From contig NC_003071.7 of assembly GCF_000001735.4 (NCBI RefSeq), positions 8,239,151-8,303,150 of the forward strand: a stretch of DNA of 64,000 nt, given 5' to 3'. This stretch comes from Arabidopsis thaliana (taxonomy: Eukaryota > Streptophyta > Magnoliopsida > Brassicales > Brassicaceae). Below are positions 1 to 10,772 of the stretch, piece after piece. Within the stretch, counting starts at the first letter, position 1; every line of letters starts with the position of its first letter. The notes under the pieces are model-generated. The model did not search any database and was not told where the DNA came from. It worked only from the letters and a program-made list of their open reading frames with translations. A program made the position numbers and the translations under genes.

Positions 1-782
1 AGTGCAAGAGTAGGTAGAACAACAATCTTGAGCCTCTCAGCCAAGAACGGACTTTTCTCAGCTTGGATCTTCACAAAACGTGTCTCAATGTGTTGCTTTG
101 CCAATATACTCATGTGCTTATCCATCACCTACACAAACATCAATCATTCACAAATCACCAAATCATCCAAAAACCGTTACACCGATCAAAACACATCACT
201 TCCACAAGCTCTAAGAATCAAGCAATGCAAACACATCCACAAGGTCTAGTGGCTATGAACAAGAAGCACCATTATTTGATTCCTAACATCTCTAATCAAA
301 GAGAATTCATTGAACTACGCAATCGAACTCTATTGAAACCACACAAAAAATTCGAAAATGTTGAAGCAAGAGATTAAGAATCCATACTTTACATGGCCAA
401 TTCTCGCGGTAGAAATGGCAGACGACGCGTTCGCTGGCTTTAACGACGGAGAAGAAGTCTTTCTCAGAATGGATCTCAGAGTATTCACCATGTCCAAGAC
501 TAATCCAACGTTTCTTCTTCTCTGCCATTTTCTTCATTTGCTTTAACCTTCTCTCTCTCAAAACCTCTAGATCGTCCTCGTCAAGCTTTTCTAAAGAGGC
601 GATCTCGTCGTCTATCTTATCTTCCATAGCTTTAGCCACCGTTAGAACTTGCTTCTCCAGAATCTGCCATGGAAAAATCCAAATTACAAAATCAATTCAC
701 TGAAAAATTTATACATTGCGAAATTGAAGATTGAATTAGAAGTGCGTTTTCGAAATGGTACCTCTTGAATAGGATTCGCCAT
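1..782 (-). CDS. TXND9: TXND9 / phosducin-like thioredoxin-fold protein, 5' part (3' end off window)
   Basis: Three exons are visible on the minus strand: 782-762, 663-388 and 128-1, all with GT/AG borders; the last runs off the window. The start ATG (782) begins MANPIQE. Exon 2 encodes a highly charged helical segment (about residues 8-60, rich in E/D then K/R), followed by the thioredoxin-like fold entry with FYRENWPCK. Exon 3 continues with VMDKHMSILAKQH and VVLPTLAL. The family (TXNDC9/PLP3, phosducin-like) acts as a co-chaperone with the CCT chaperonin in tubulin and actin folding. The usual CxxC redox site is absent here (WPCK then VMD, a single Cys), so a redox role is unlikely. It matches my memory of At2g18990. 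The family call is firm; the C-terminus cannot be assessed. Confidence 0.93.
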
Positions 783-891
783 GGTTGTTCTTTGCTCTGC
801 AATTCTGAGGATTTCAAATTTTCTGAAGTTTTTTTTTTTTGGTTTAGATCTTGCAGATTAGGTTTTTGGTTTCTATGAAGAAGATGATTAG

Positions 892-1004
892 CACGTGACA
901 TTCCACGTGACTTAAAAAATATTAAGAAGTTTGGCCCAATCGATTATTAACGAGGCCCATTTAATCAAGGAAATCATGGAAATTGAATTTACCAAATTTG
1001 GGCC
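892..1004 (-). promoter_or_regulatory. G-box pair and site II motifs upstream of TXND9
   Basis: Two CACGTG G-boxes lie at 892-897 and 904-909. Site II elements (TGGGCC or its complement) lie at 933-938, 954-959 and 999-1004. All fall 110-225 bp upstream of the TXND9 ATG. Site II motifs are typical of growth-related and housekeeping plant promoters, and G-boxes bind bZIP/bHLH factors. The motifs are seen; their function is inferred. Confidence 0.5.
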
Positions 1005-1036
1005 TATGAATCATGGAAATTGAATTTATCAAATTT
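974..1036. repeat. Short imperfect direct repeat, 37-bp period
   Basis: The 26-bp stretch beginning TCATGGAAATTGAATTTA at 974 recurs at 1011 with one change (acc to atc). It overlaps the site II region upstream of TXND9. Confidence 0.6.
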
Positions 1037-1991
1037 ACGATTGCATTTTTTTTTTCTTTTATATTTTTTTTTTTATATAAGAAAAGAAAACGATTGTATT
1101 TGTAACTAATGTAAATTAAATATTTGAATATCAAAATATACTGTAATACTATGATATTTCACTATTGTCATTAATATTGTTTTTTTTCTTTGTTGTGTGT
1201 TTCGACCACAAATGACAGATATTGTTTTATTCTATATGAACGTATGATGTCTAGTAAACGTGCTGGTAAAGATATTTGGGTAATATTGGCATATGTATGT
1301 TTGTCCTAAGTTTTTCATTTATATAATTGTAGTAGTCACCTATGTTATATCATCGAAGTATAGAGGTAGAGTTAGAGATTGAGAGAACTTGTATCCTCCG
1401 AATTTTTTCGATATTAGTGAAATCTGCAGCAGAAGAAAGTGGACGTAACTCTTTTTGAGTAAAACCACTATATATCTTGTGTGCACATTATTTTTTCTAC
1501 TTTAATTTCGTGTTCTTGAAAAAAAAATTAGATCCTTAATTCCTGACATATATATGCAACAAATGCTAAGCCACATTAGTCACCTAGTGGGACATAAAAT
1601 TAATACATCAATAGGGGCATTATTAGCAAACCTTATAAAATTACTTTTAATTTTTAAAAAAAAATCATGTGTACAAGTGACCCTCCCAAAACCTATGTAC
1701 GTCGGCCAATGTGCATAATATTACGGACACGCTTGCAAGAAATTTTACACAATTTCTTAGTTGCATAAAACTACTCCGACCAATTATCTAGCTAGTCCTC
1801 TACAATTAATCTAAAATTAGAGAGCTTTCTCAAATAATTGTAGTCTACCTAAATTTTCTCATTGCCTCTTTCTTTAAATAGCTTAACAAAAATCACTGGT
1901 CACATATGTAGTCAGAGTATGTTATATATATGCATATATTGAAACATCATCCTATTCAATCTCACAACAACCAATCTACACACAAAACAAT

Positions 1992-2037
1992 AACAACAAC
2001 AACAACAACAACAACAAACAACAACAAACAACAACAA
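1992..2037 (+). promoter_or_regulatory. CAA-repeat 5' leader
   Basis: An almost pure run of CAA triplets, broken twice by CAAA, ends directly before the ATG at 2039. CAA-rich, G-free leaders are unstructured, and similar leaders (for example the TMV omega leader) favour translation. The repeat is seen; a role in strong translation is inferred. Confidence 0.6.
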
Positions 2038-2038
2038 A

Positions 2039-2416
2039 ATGTTTACAAAATCAATCCTTTTACCTTTTCTTCTGGTAATCATCTTCGTCTCAGCATCTCA
2101 AGCTAGTCGTCAACTCTGGGATAGTGGAATCAGCGAGATGTTTGGTTCCAAATCCGGGTTTCATCATGGATTTTCCGGGTTTTCGGGGTCCTCTGGAGGT
2201 GCTGGAGGTGCTGGAGGATCATTCGGAGATATGATGAATGCTGGAGGTGCACATACATGCTCGGCGCAAGGAGCTTGTAGCGGTAAGAAGCTGACATGTC
2301 CCGAGGAGTGCTACAAATCAACCAACGTTAACAAGGATGGTTATAAAAGCACCAGCCGCAGTGGAGGATGTTCATTTGACTGTACGACCAAGTGTGCCGC
2401 GACTTGTTCAAATTAA
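2039..2416 (+). CDS. Small secreted Gly-rich, eight-Cys protein
   Basis: Single exon, 125 residues. An N-terminal signal peptide (about 1-22, ending SASQAS) is followed by a Gly/Ser-rich spacer (about 45-70) and a C-terminal domain with eight cysteines in the order C..C..C..C....C..C..C..C, including GACSGKKLTCPEEC and CSFDCTTKC. The protein is probably secreted or cell-wall localised with four disulfides. The Cys module occurs in a plant family of unknown function, so none is assigned. The ATG follows the CAA-repeat leader directly. A polyadenylation-type AATAAA lies at 2611-2616. The position matches At2g19000 as I remember it. Confidence 0.85.
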   Translation: MFTKSILLPFLLVIIFVSASQASRQLWDSGISEMFGSKSGFHHGFSGFSGSSGGAGGAGGSFGDMMNAGGAHTCSAQGACSGKKLTCPEECYKSTNVNKDGYKSTSRSGGCSFDCTTKCAATCSN

Positions 2417-3926
2417 CATGTTAATTTGCACATATATATTATATGTTCGTATAGTATGTTGTTATGTTATGTTATAGCATTATATAGTCTATATATATGT
2501 CAATATAATAAAACCGGCAAGGTATATGGGAGGTTTGTGTCTCCCTTTGTAATTTTGTATGGATCTTGATTAGAAGCTTTCTATGAATCTATGTACATAA
2601 TATGATTTTGAATAAAAGAAAATTTAGTGTTTCTTATAATTGTGTGAGTAAATCTCTATGCCTTATACATGCCAGGAAATTTGAGACCGTACTAATGTAC
2701 ATAGCGCGATCAAGGAATTTTGGCACTATCTATATAGAGTTTTAGTTCATGTCTTTTTAAGATCAACAAGACATTAGCATCACATGGCTATAATACTTCA
2801 GATTATTAAAATAATTCATCTAATACTTTAGATTGGTAAGCATATAATACTAACGTTTTATGAATGTTAAAACTTAAATCCCCCAAAACTTTAAAGAATC
2901 AAAACAACTAACTTATCTGTATAATTATAAACATCAATTAGGTTCATTTAGAGATCCCAATGATTATAATCGATATAATCAAATTGAAAGGAATAAACAT
3001 AGATCTTGGTAATAGTTATAGCTAGTATTTTAATTCACATTACGGATTGGTGTTTATCTGGCATCTGTGATCTACTATAATTTCATTTCATTCGTTATGC
3101 TTATTCTAAACTCATTGCATTCCTTTCTTCTCCAATTAAAATTTATCATATGAATAACATGCCTTTTTCACCAATTTAAAAATAATGATTACTTGTTATA
3201 TTTAGATGTATTATAAAGTAAAATATTTTTATTTTATTTACATAACCCATATTAATTATTCCAAAATATATGATGAATAAATGATGCATAGTATAAATAA
3301 TTGTGATTTGAATGATTTTGTCAGCGGTAAATGTCACTAGATCACTATTTGTGTTTGGTGAAAGACGAATTATACTTTTTTTGTTGTTCAAAAAAGTACC
3401 CTTTTCCCCCAAAACACATTTTTAGACTAAGATTATAATTTATCATTTATCAAAAAGTAATAAACTTAAATTTGAATCATCGTTGTAATATTAGTATTAT
3501 ATATATCGAATAAGAAGCTATTTAAATTCTTAAAATTATATTTTTTTTTTAAAAATCAGATTTTTCATAGCAACACTTTAAGATAGGGGGTACTAGTAGT
3601 ATGCTTTGATGATACAAATAGCTTAAACAAAATATTTGCAAAGAAATTAAAATACAATCTTAGTAGCATGATTCGCTATCACAAATTCTCAGGTTAACTA
3701 AAATTAAAGATCCTCCCCACATACAAAAAGATTGTAGTCTCCCTTATTTTGCTCATTACCCTTTCTTTTAAATAGCCTTTTAATATTCTTCATAGAATCA
3801 ATTTCAAATCTAAACTTAAACTCTGGCCTCTCTTATATGACAACTTTAATGAATAAGATCTTACTTCTTTTCTTCAATAAATATTTCCTCTGTTCAATTT
3901 CTTGTTTTATTTTATTTTTGAAGAAT
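2417..3926. other. 3' UTR and AT-rich intergenic spacer
   Basis: It begins with the 3' UTR of the Gly/Cys-rich gene. The remainder is AT-rich without a convincing ORF. The last 100 bp hold the leader of the first GDSL gene, with a TTTAAATAG stretch near 3766-3775 that could serve as a TATA box. Confidence 0.55.
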
Positions 3927-6228
3927 ATGGTTGAAAGAATGTCTAAAGCTTGTTGGTTAGTTGCTGCCATCATATTTACAGCGGCCACGGTGGTTTACGG
4001 ACAACAAGCGCCGTGTTTCTTCGTTTTTGGAGACTCAATGTCCGATAATGGCAATAATAATAACTTGAAATCCGAGGCAAAAGTCAACTTTTCACCTTAT
4101 GGTAATGACTTTCCTAAAGGCCCGACCGGCCGTTTTTCAAATGGCCGCACTATCCCTGATATTATCGGTTAGTTCCCGATTAATTTCCTCTAGTTACTCG
4201 ACATTTGTATATCCTTTATATATTTTGAAAATTAAAAAAGAAAAGGTTTAAAATATTATGAACAAATGAAAAAAAAATTGTATGAGAGACTTGAGAATCA
4301 AAATGATACTTTATAGTATCATTTTATTGGTAAACCATTTTTACACTTATGTCACTAGATCCAAAATATTAACATATCTTTAATATGTTAAAAACTATAT
4401 TCAAATATCATTTAGTAAAGTATTTAAGATTTTATTTTTACATATTAAAAGCTAAAATTGTGACATCAATAGCTAGTCTCTCCATTTTGTACCTTATGTG
4501 TTCATTCATATGCCTAATAATTACGTATTTTGAAAGATATATATACTACATGCATAGTCCACTCAATTGTTTCTTGGTCGTACGAAATTTTATTAATGGT
4601 ATATTAGACGTGTTTTTTTTCCCCTTAAAATTATAGGTCTCAAATTATATGCATGTATATTCTACTTTCTTACAGATCTTTTCCCTTTATAGAGCTTCGT
4701 TCGAATGCTGTAATTGTACTTTAGAAAAGACGACTGTGTATATGGTAACATACATGAATTTAATTTGTGATGTTTTTATCGTCAGGTGAATTATCCGGTT
4801 TTAAGGATTTTATACCGCCATTCGCCGAAGCATCACCTGAACAAGCTCACACCGGGATGAACTACGCTTCCGGTGGAAGTGGACTTCGTGAAGAAACTAG
4901 CGAACACTTGGTAAGAAGTAAGAACTAGAAAAACAACTTATAAATAGACTTTGTTTGGTGATAAATGATTGGGCTTTAATATCTCATAAAGTATAGTTAG
5001 TTACTTAGCTCTAACCTCTCACTTTGATGGAGAAAATGATGTGAACCGTGTATATATATATATATACTTAAATTGTTTCCTTGGAAACTGTTTTAGTTTC
5101 TTTTGTTAACGTTTCAAAAATTCATACAATAACAGGATTTATTCCTATAGGTTATGCATCATAGCCAATGTTATACACGCTTAGAACGTCCGAGTTTTGG
5201 TGGGATGTTTTAGTTTCAGTAGCTCTAATGTTTTAAATAACAAAACCTTAAAATATGTATATAGGGAGATAGAATCAGTATAAGAAAGCAACTACAAAAT
5301 CACAAGACGTCCATAACGAAAGCGAATGTACCAGCAGAAAGATTGCAACAATGTCTCTACATGATCAACATTGGAAGCAACGATTACATCAACAATTACT
5401 TCATGTCAAAGCCGTACAACACTAAACGACGCTACACTCCTAAACAATACGCATATTCTCTCATTATTATTTACCGTTCCCACTTAAAGGTAAAGTGGAA
5501 CCATTTGGTGTGACATATATTTAGGATAATCATTCATTGTTTTTATTTTTACTAGTTATTTAAATTAGTTTGGTTTTTAGGGTTATCTAACGGTGTTCAG
5601 GTTATCAAGTTTTCTTCTAAATAACCAAATTATGTGCATGCTTGTAGAATTTGCACCGTCTAGGAGCGAGGAAGGTGGCAGTTTTCGGACTCAGCCAGAT
5701 TGGGTGCACACCAAAGATAATGAAGTCACACAGTGACGGTAAAATCTGTTCCCGCGAAGTGAATGAAGCAGTGAAGATTTTTAATAAGAACCTTGACGAC
5801 CTTGTCATGGATTTCAATAAGAAGGTCAGAGGTGCAAAGTTTACCTACGTCGATCTTTTCTCCGGTGGAGATCCCCAAGCCTTCATTTTCCTAGGTAAAC
5901 ATATTGAACTCATGACTTATAACAAGTTAACTTTGATCCAATAACTATGTATGCAAAGTACAAGAATATTTTAATTCTTAAATAACAATTGAACTCACCA
6001 CGCTTTCGTAATTTCATAGGATTTAAGGTTGGAGGTAAGAGTTGTTGCACAGTAAACCCGGGGGAAGAACTTTGTGTCCCAAACCAGCCGGTTTGTGCAA
6101 ACAGGACTGAATATGTCTTTTGGGATGATCTTCACAGCACGGAAGCCACTAATATGGTAGTGGCGAAGGGCTCGTTCGACGGAATCATAAGTAAACCGTA
6201 TAGTATCGCCCAGCTTGCGAAGGAATAG
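3927..6228 (+). CDS. GDSL esterase/lipase (copy 1 of the local cluster)
   Basis: Five exons: 3927-4167, 4786-4910, 5265-5489, 5648-5894 and 6020-6228, summing to 348 residues. A second in-frame ATG at 3939 gives 344 residues and a cleaner signal peptide (MSKACWLVAAIIFTA), so either start is possible. Block I is FVFGDSMSDNGNNN with nucleophile Ser37. Block III is INIGSNDY. Block V is WDDLHST, with the catalytic Asp and His near the C-terminus. GDSL enzymes hydrolyse esters in the secretory pathway or cell wall; the substrate is unknown. Exon phases and lengths match the two GDSL copies at 14.3 and 17.9 kb almost exactly, showing tandem origin. Probably At2g19010. Confidence 0.9.
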
Positions 6229-6899
6229 AGGCTAGCCCCAACATATAGACATGAAAAATGATGACATTTTGAGTTTAGTAGATCTTTAACAGGGAAAATA
6301 AATTTGCATGTATATTCAATGAACCAAAATTTTGCGAGATTAATTAATCTCTCTTTTAGTGGAAAATGGAAAGTAAATAAATTAATCATAATTGTAAATA
6401 AATTAGTAAATTACTATAGTTGCTAATCATTGCCTAAAAAAACGGAAAAACTAAAATAAAACTTTTAACTCCGAGCAAGCCGCTAACTAAGCAAGTCCAC
6501 GGTCCTAAGCAGGTGACAGGACCATTGATAGATCGTCTGTACTCAATAAAAATAATCTATTTATAGATATTTAAGAAAAACGTTATGATTAATTAAGGAG
6601 TATTTTTAGATTAATGCAATCATGACTATCTATATTTGGAAAACAATACAAAAAATATTAAAGAGAAACCTATTATCATAACTATGAACGCCAAAGTTAT
6701 GGGAAGAGATCAAGCTTTTTTTTAAGCATTAAATGTTTAGATACGTTGTTATTTACATTTGGACTGAAATTTGTAACTAATTTAGCTAAATATTAAGGTA
6801 ACGTCAATTTGGTCAATTGGAAAACAAAAATTTTATATAGGGCAAGAGGGATATTTTTATGGGGGGCAATGAAATTAATTCCTTACAACTCTTAGAAGA

Positions 6900-6959
6900 T
6901 TTCAGAAAATTAAGGGTGGCAACTCTCCCCCCATCTTAACTAAGGTAGATCCGCCCCTG
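6900..6959. mobile_element. Possible terminal fragment of a hAT-like DNA transposon
   Basis: The segment ends in TAGATCCGCCCCTG at 6946-6959. Its complement, CAGGGGCGGATC, resembles terminal inverted repeats of plant hAT-type elements. Homology to the other RALFL promoters resumes immediately after it with CTTCTAACCTC. I found no convincing matching left terminus or exact 8-bp target duplication upstream, so this may be a solo end or a chance match. Confidence 0.35.
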
Positions 6960-6976
6960 CTTCTAACCTCTAATTG

Positions 6977-6987
6977 TATATATAAAG
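6977..6987 (+). promoter_or_regulatory. RALFL10 TATA box
   Basis: TATATATAAAG lies 93 bp before the ATG and is followed by the leader shared by all four RALFL genes (AGTAGCCCAT, then an A/AAG-rich leader). Confidence 0.7.
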
Positions 6988-7069
6988 TAGCCCATTTTTC
7001 TTCATTTTTACAACAAACAAAAACAAAAAGAAGAAGTACTATCAACAATATCTCTATAAACAAAGAAAT

Positions 7070-7291
7070 ATGAAGGCATTGGTGATATGTTTGCTAGTGA
7101 TTTTCGCCGCGGTGATTGCGGTACCAGTGGAGAGTCGTCGGAAGCATCTAGACTATGGTGTGATTACCAAGTGCGCTGGTCCTAATCCTCCTCCAGGATG
7201 CTATCCTCCCGGAGCCCAACAGAAGAATCCTACTCCTGCTAACGAGTATAGACGTGGCTGCAGCAAAATTACTCGGTGCAAGCGCGATTGA
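7070..7291 (+). CDS. RALFL10: RALF-like cysteine-rich signalling peptide
   Basis: Single exon, 73 residues. A signal peptide (about 1-22, [17 protein letters not shown] then VPVES) is followed directly by the mature peptide, with no acidic propeptide and no RRxL site for S1P-type cleavage. The mature part has a YISY-like HLDYGVI and the four RALF cysteines (TKC, GCY, RGCS, RCKR). The spacing between the first two Cys is Pro-rich (AGPNPPPG). RALF peptides are secreted and bind FERONIA/CrRLK1L receptors and LORELEI-type proteins to control apoplastic pH, growth and pollen tubes. This copy is the most diverged of the four (RRKHLDY where the others have RNYIEY). Matches At2g19020 from memory. Confidence 0.92.
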   Translation: MKALVICLLVIFAAVIAVPVESRRKHLDYGVITKCAGPNPPPGCYPPGAQQKNPTPANEYRRGCSKITRCKRD

Positions 7292-7360
7292 ACCGAAGTG
7301 ACGTTCATCATTTAAACTGATTCTTCATATCTATGAGCTCCGTACGTATATGCTTTAACA

Positions 7361-7394
7361 TGCATATACATACACTCATATATGCGTATATGCA
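7361..7394 (+). other. 3' UTR hairpin, RALFL10
   Basis: Inverted repeat: TGCATATAC at 7361-7369 and its exact complement GTATATGCA at 7386-7394, with a 16-nt loop, 70 nt after the stop codon. It is kept in all four RALFL copies. Confidence 0.5.
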
Positions 7395-8542
7395 AGGTGT
7401 TTTATTTGTTTCAAATTAGTTATTAATGGATTAATCCTCAGATCATTGTATCAAAAGATATCAAATATATATTTTGATATTAGAAAATAAAATTATTATA
7501 ATAATTATATAGTATCACTCTCCTTAATGCATATTCAATTTTTATTTATCGGCTTTGATTCGATTTGTAACACTATAAAGTTATAAATTGGAAAATTCGT
7601 AAGAAACAATAATAACTAGACGCAAAAGGACTAGCAGAATAATTAAGCAGACGAAAAAAACAAACATTATTTGGTCACTAACCTGTAAGATGATTAATGG
7701 AATATTTGAAAAGTGGCAAGAATATGGACCAACGAAAACAAAGCTCTATGCCATTAATGCAATATCATAAAACACTATAAACATTGTTCTGGTAGACGAC
7801 TTATTACACTTTATAATATAACCGTTTCTTGGAAATACAGTGAAAACTGGATTTATAATCATGCTGCATTTTTTTTTTCCTCCTTACTTTAACCATCATG
7901 CAATTTAATTTATTAACAGATTTTTTCCCCTCTTAGTAGTCCCCAAGTTTTCTCTGGTTTATGAGTTCATCCTTATCCGAAGGTCGGTAATTCGGTATGC
8001 TACGTCCCCAAAATTTTAAGGACTTGTTTATCCATTCTACAAATTACCACATACTTTTTTTGTGATTGTATAATTTCGACATTCACTTTTTAGAATGCAA
8101 CATATCTTGAAATTGCTCCAACATAAATACGTTTAACTGTAAAATTCTTTCAGAAAATTTAACCAAAGAAATAAATGTATTGTGATGACATATATGACCA
8201 AAACAAATTGGAAGTCAAAACCAGAGAAGTAGAATTTCACTGCTTTTACGAAATACAAAACATATTTCTTTGTTTTTAATGCAAACAATATCTCAGTCAT
8301 AACATGGAAAATAACGAAATCCTGATTATATTTTTGTTATTTCTTGACTAAGTATTGGTTAACTAGTCAATATAGACGGTTGTAACAATTTACAGCAATC
8401 GAAGAAATCTTTCTCATCTTCTTTGCACTTCGTCTCAATAAAAAAATATGAAAGCAAACCTAAAAATAACTCAGAATTCATCTTCAAGCTAATTTTAACA
8501 TCCTTAATTTAGCTAAATCTAATGAATCTTCTAACCTCTTTG

Positions 8543-8553
8543 TATATATAAAG
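8543..8553 (+). promoter_or_regulatory. RALFL11 TATA box
   Basis: TATATATAAAG lies 90 bp before the ATG. An upstream promoter block (about 8470-8540, with AACTCAGAATTCATC and TTAATTTAGCTAAATC) is shared with RALFL12 and RALFL13. Confidence 0.7.
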
Positions 8554-8632
8554 TAGCCCATCTTTCTTCAATTTTACAAGAAACAAAAACAAAAAGAAGT
8601 ACTATCAGCTATATCTCAATAATTAAAGAAAT

Positions 8633-8851
8633 ATGAAGGCATGGCTGATATGTTTGCTAGTGATTTGCGCGGCAGTGATTGCGGAACCAGTGGAGAGTCG
8701 GAATTACATAGAATATGGTGCGATTAACAAGTGTGCCGGTCCTAATCCTCCTCCGGGATGCAATCCTCCCGGGGCCGAACAAAAGAACCCTACTCCCGTT
8801 AACGAGTATAGCCGTGGCTGCAGCAAAATTCATCGGTGCAGGCGCGATTGA
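8633..8851 (+). CDS. RALFL11: RALF-like cysteine-rich signalling peptide
   Basis: Single exon, 72 residues: signal peptide (about 1-22), then a mature peptide starting near [11 protein letters not shown]. All four RALF cysteines are present (NKC, GCN, RGCS, RCRR), along with a [11 protein letters not shown] tail like the conserved RALF C-terminus. There is no RRxL cleavage site and no prodomain. The mature region differs from RALFL12 and RALFL13 by single residues, so receptor binding should be nearly equivalent. Expected to be secreted. Second gene of the tandem array; matches At2g19030 from memory. Confidence 0.92.
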   Translation: MKAWLICLLVICAAVIAEPVESRNYIEYGAINKCAGPNPPPGCNPPGAEQKNPTPVNEYSRGCSKIHRCRRD

Positions 8852-8916
8852 ACCGTAGTACCGTTCATCATATAAAATTCTTCATTTCAATGAGCCCCGT
8901 ACGTATTTGCTTTTCA

Positions 8917-8950
8917 TGCATATACATACACTTGTATATGCGTATATGCA
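8917..8950 (+). other. 3' UTR hairpin, RALFL11
   Basis: TGCATATAC at 8917-8925 pairs exactly with GTATATGCA at 8942-8950, in the same position relative to the stop codon as in RALFL10. Confidence 0.5.
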
Positions 8951-9567
8951 AGGTGTTTATGTGTTTCAAATTAATTAGGTATTAATGTATTAATCCTCAG
9001 TTTGTATTAAAGATATGAAATATATATTTTGTTATTGATTTAAATTATTATAATAATTAATTAGTGTTTATCACTCTCATAAATTTATATTCAAAACTTA
9101 TATCTGCTTTGATTCGATTTATAACACTATCAAGTTATAAGCTAGAAAATCTGTAAGAAAAAATAACTAGACGCAAAAGGACAAAATATACCAAAACATT
9201 ATTTGGTCGCTAACCTATAAGATGATTAATGAAATATTTGAAAAGTGGCAAGAATATGGACCAACGAAAACAAAGGTCTATGCTATTTATGCAATAGCAT
9301 AAAACACTATAAACATTGTTCTGGTAGACGACTTATTACACTTTCTCTAATATTTCTATCTTTAGCATGTGCATAATACTTTATAATATAACCGTATTTT
9401 TGGAAATACCGTGAAAACTGGATTTATAATCATGCCGTATTTTTTTTCCTCCTTACTTTAACCATTATGCAAACTAGTATTTAATTTTCTGACAGAGTTG
9501 TTCCTCGATTCAGTAGATTTTAACATATTATTGGTTACTTCGTATTACTTTAGCTATTAGGCCACAT

Positions 9568-9762
9568 ATGCTAGCTGCAGACCAAAATGATGGGTTTTGG
9601 ACTCGTGATGGTAATAAGAAGAAAACTAGTTACACTAGATGGGCGTTTCATGATTTCAAGAATAAAAAGCTATTGATGGTTTTTCATTATCTAGAGAGTC
9701 CAAAGTTTTCATGGTTCAATGAAAATGGGATGGAGATAAACTCTGATGTTTCTTGGGCATAA
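9568..9762 (+). pseudogene. Unrecognised coding relic, possibly a NAC-domain fragment
   Basis: Open for 64 codons: GFWTRDGNKKK, then RWAFHDFKNKKLLMVFH, then WFNENGMEIN. The spacing of GxW, a KKxLxxVFH-like core and a later Trp loosely recalls NAC subdomains D/E, but the similarity is weak and there are no neighbouring exons. It sits in DNA present only in the RALFL11-12 spacer. It could be a TE-carried fragment or chance. Confidence 0.2.
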
Positions 9763-10681
9763 GTCAAACAATTCTTATGGAGTGGGAACCGTAAGACTAA
9801 TGTTGTAACGCCTCAGTCCCTTCTTAGTGAGGCCCACGTCTTCTCCGGTTTGTGAGTCCATCCTTATCCGACAATCCTTATCCGACAGTCCGTATACTAT
9901 GTCTAAAGATTTTAAGGACTTGTTTATCCATCCTACAAGTTATCATATAATTTTTTCGTGATTGTATAGTTTCGACAATCATTTCTTAGAATATCACCTG
10001 TCTTGAAATTGCTCTAGTATAAATACGTTTAACTGTAAAATTCTTTCGGGATATTTAACCAAAGAAATAAATGCATTGTGGTGACATATATGACCAAATC
10101 CAAAATAACCACCATACCATATTAAGATACTTTATTATGATATTCATAACAAAATCGACCAATGTCTTTTACTTTGCTTGTAGCCATGAAAACAAGGCCA
10201 AAATCCTCTGTTTAATCTTGATACGATATTTGTTATTTTCTACTCTTTTTAGATTGTATAAAAGATGGTATGGTTAGTAGACAAACGTATGTATTAAATA
10301 GCCTAAATTATTTTTCAGAACTTATAGCTCATGAACGCTAAAATTCAACAGATTACACGGTTTCAACCCATAAACATAATGGCTTTATTTAAGTGCACGT
10401 AATTTTCATAGTTTATATATAACAAAGAAGATCTCAGTCATAATATGAAAAATAATGCAATCCTGATTACATTTTTGTTTTTCCTTGACTAAGTGTAGGT
10501 TAATTAATCGATATAGACGGTTGTAACAATTTACAGCAATCAAATATAAATCTCATCTTGTTCACACTTTGTCTCAATACAAAAATATGAAAGCAAACCT
10601 AAAAATAACTCAGAATTCATCATCTAGCTAATTTTAACGTCCTTAATTTAGCTCAATCTAGTGTATCTTCTAATCTCTTTG

Positions 10682-10696
10682 TATATATATATAAAG
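10682..10696 (+). promoter_or_regulatory. RALFL12 TATA box
   Basis: TATATATATATAAAG, two TA units longer than in the other copies, lies 91 bp before the ATG. Confidence 0.7.
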
Positions 10697-10772
10697 AAGT
10701 CCATTTGTCTTCATTTTTACGACAAAAAAGAAGAAGAAGTACTATCAACAATATCTCCATAAATAAAGAAAT

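Larger units (their letters stand above)
783..2038. other. Intergenic region between TXND9 and the Gly/Cys-rich gene
   Basis: There is no credible coding sequence. The left part is the TXND9 leader and promoter, including a T-rich run near 820-840. The right part holds a TATA-like stretch at about 1921-1935 and the leader of the next gene. The middle is AT-rich with poly-T runs near 1046-1075. Confidence 0.6.
6229..7069. other. Spacer between GDSL copy 1 and RALFL10
   Basis: 3' UTR of the GDSL gene, then AT-rich sequence without a gene. From about 6840 it becomes purine/pyrimidine-biased and ends in the GATCCGCCCCTG motif described separately, directly beside the RALFL10 core promoter. Confidence 0.55.
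7292..8632. other. RALFL10-RALFL11 spacer
   Basis: No gene. Most of this stretch aligns with the spacers after RALFL11 and RALFL13 (for example GACGCAAAAGGAC and AAAAGTGGCAAGAATATGG), so the duplicated unit includes flanking DNA. The last 150 bp are the RALFL11 promoter. Confidence 0.65.
8852..10772. other. RALFL11-RALFL12 spacer with extra insert
   Basis: The first 600 bp align with the spacer after RALFL10. About 300 bp near 9520-9820 have no counterpart there and hold the 64-codon ORF at 9568-9762. After 9840 the alignment resumes (TTCTCCGGTTTGTGAGT against the 7950 region). The rest is the RALFL12 upstream region. Confidence 0.6.

Noticed and set aside
5055..5070. (TA)n microsatellites in GDSL introns and spacers (also near 18850, 20140, 57470)
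   Set aside because: Common in plant introns and spacers; no special feature.
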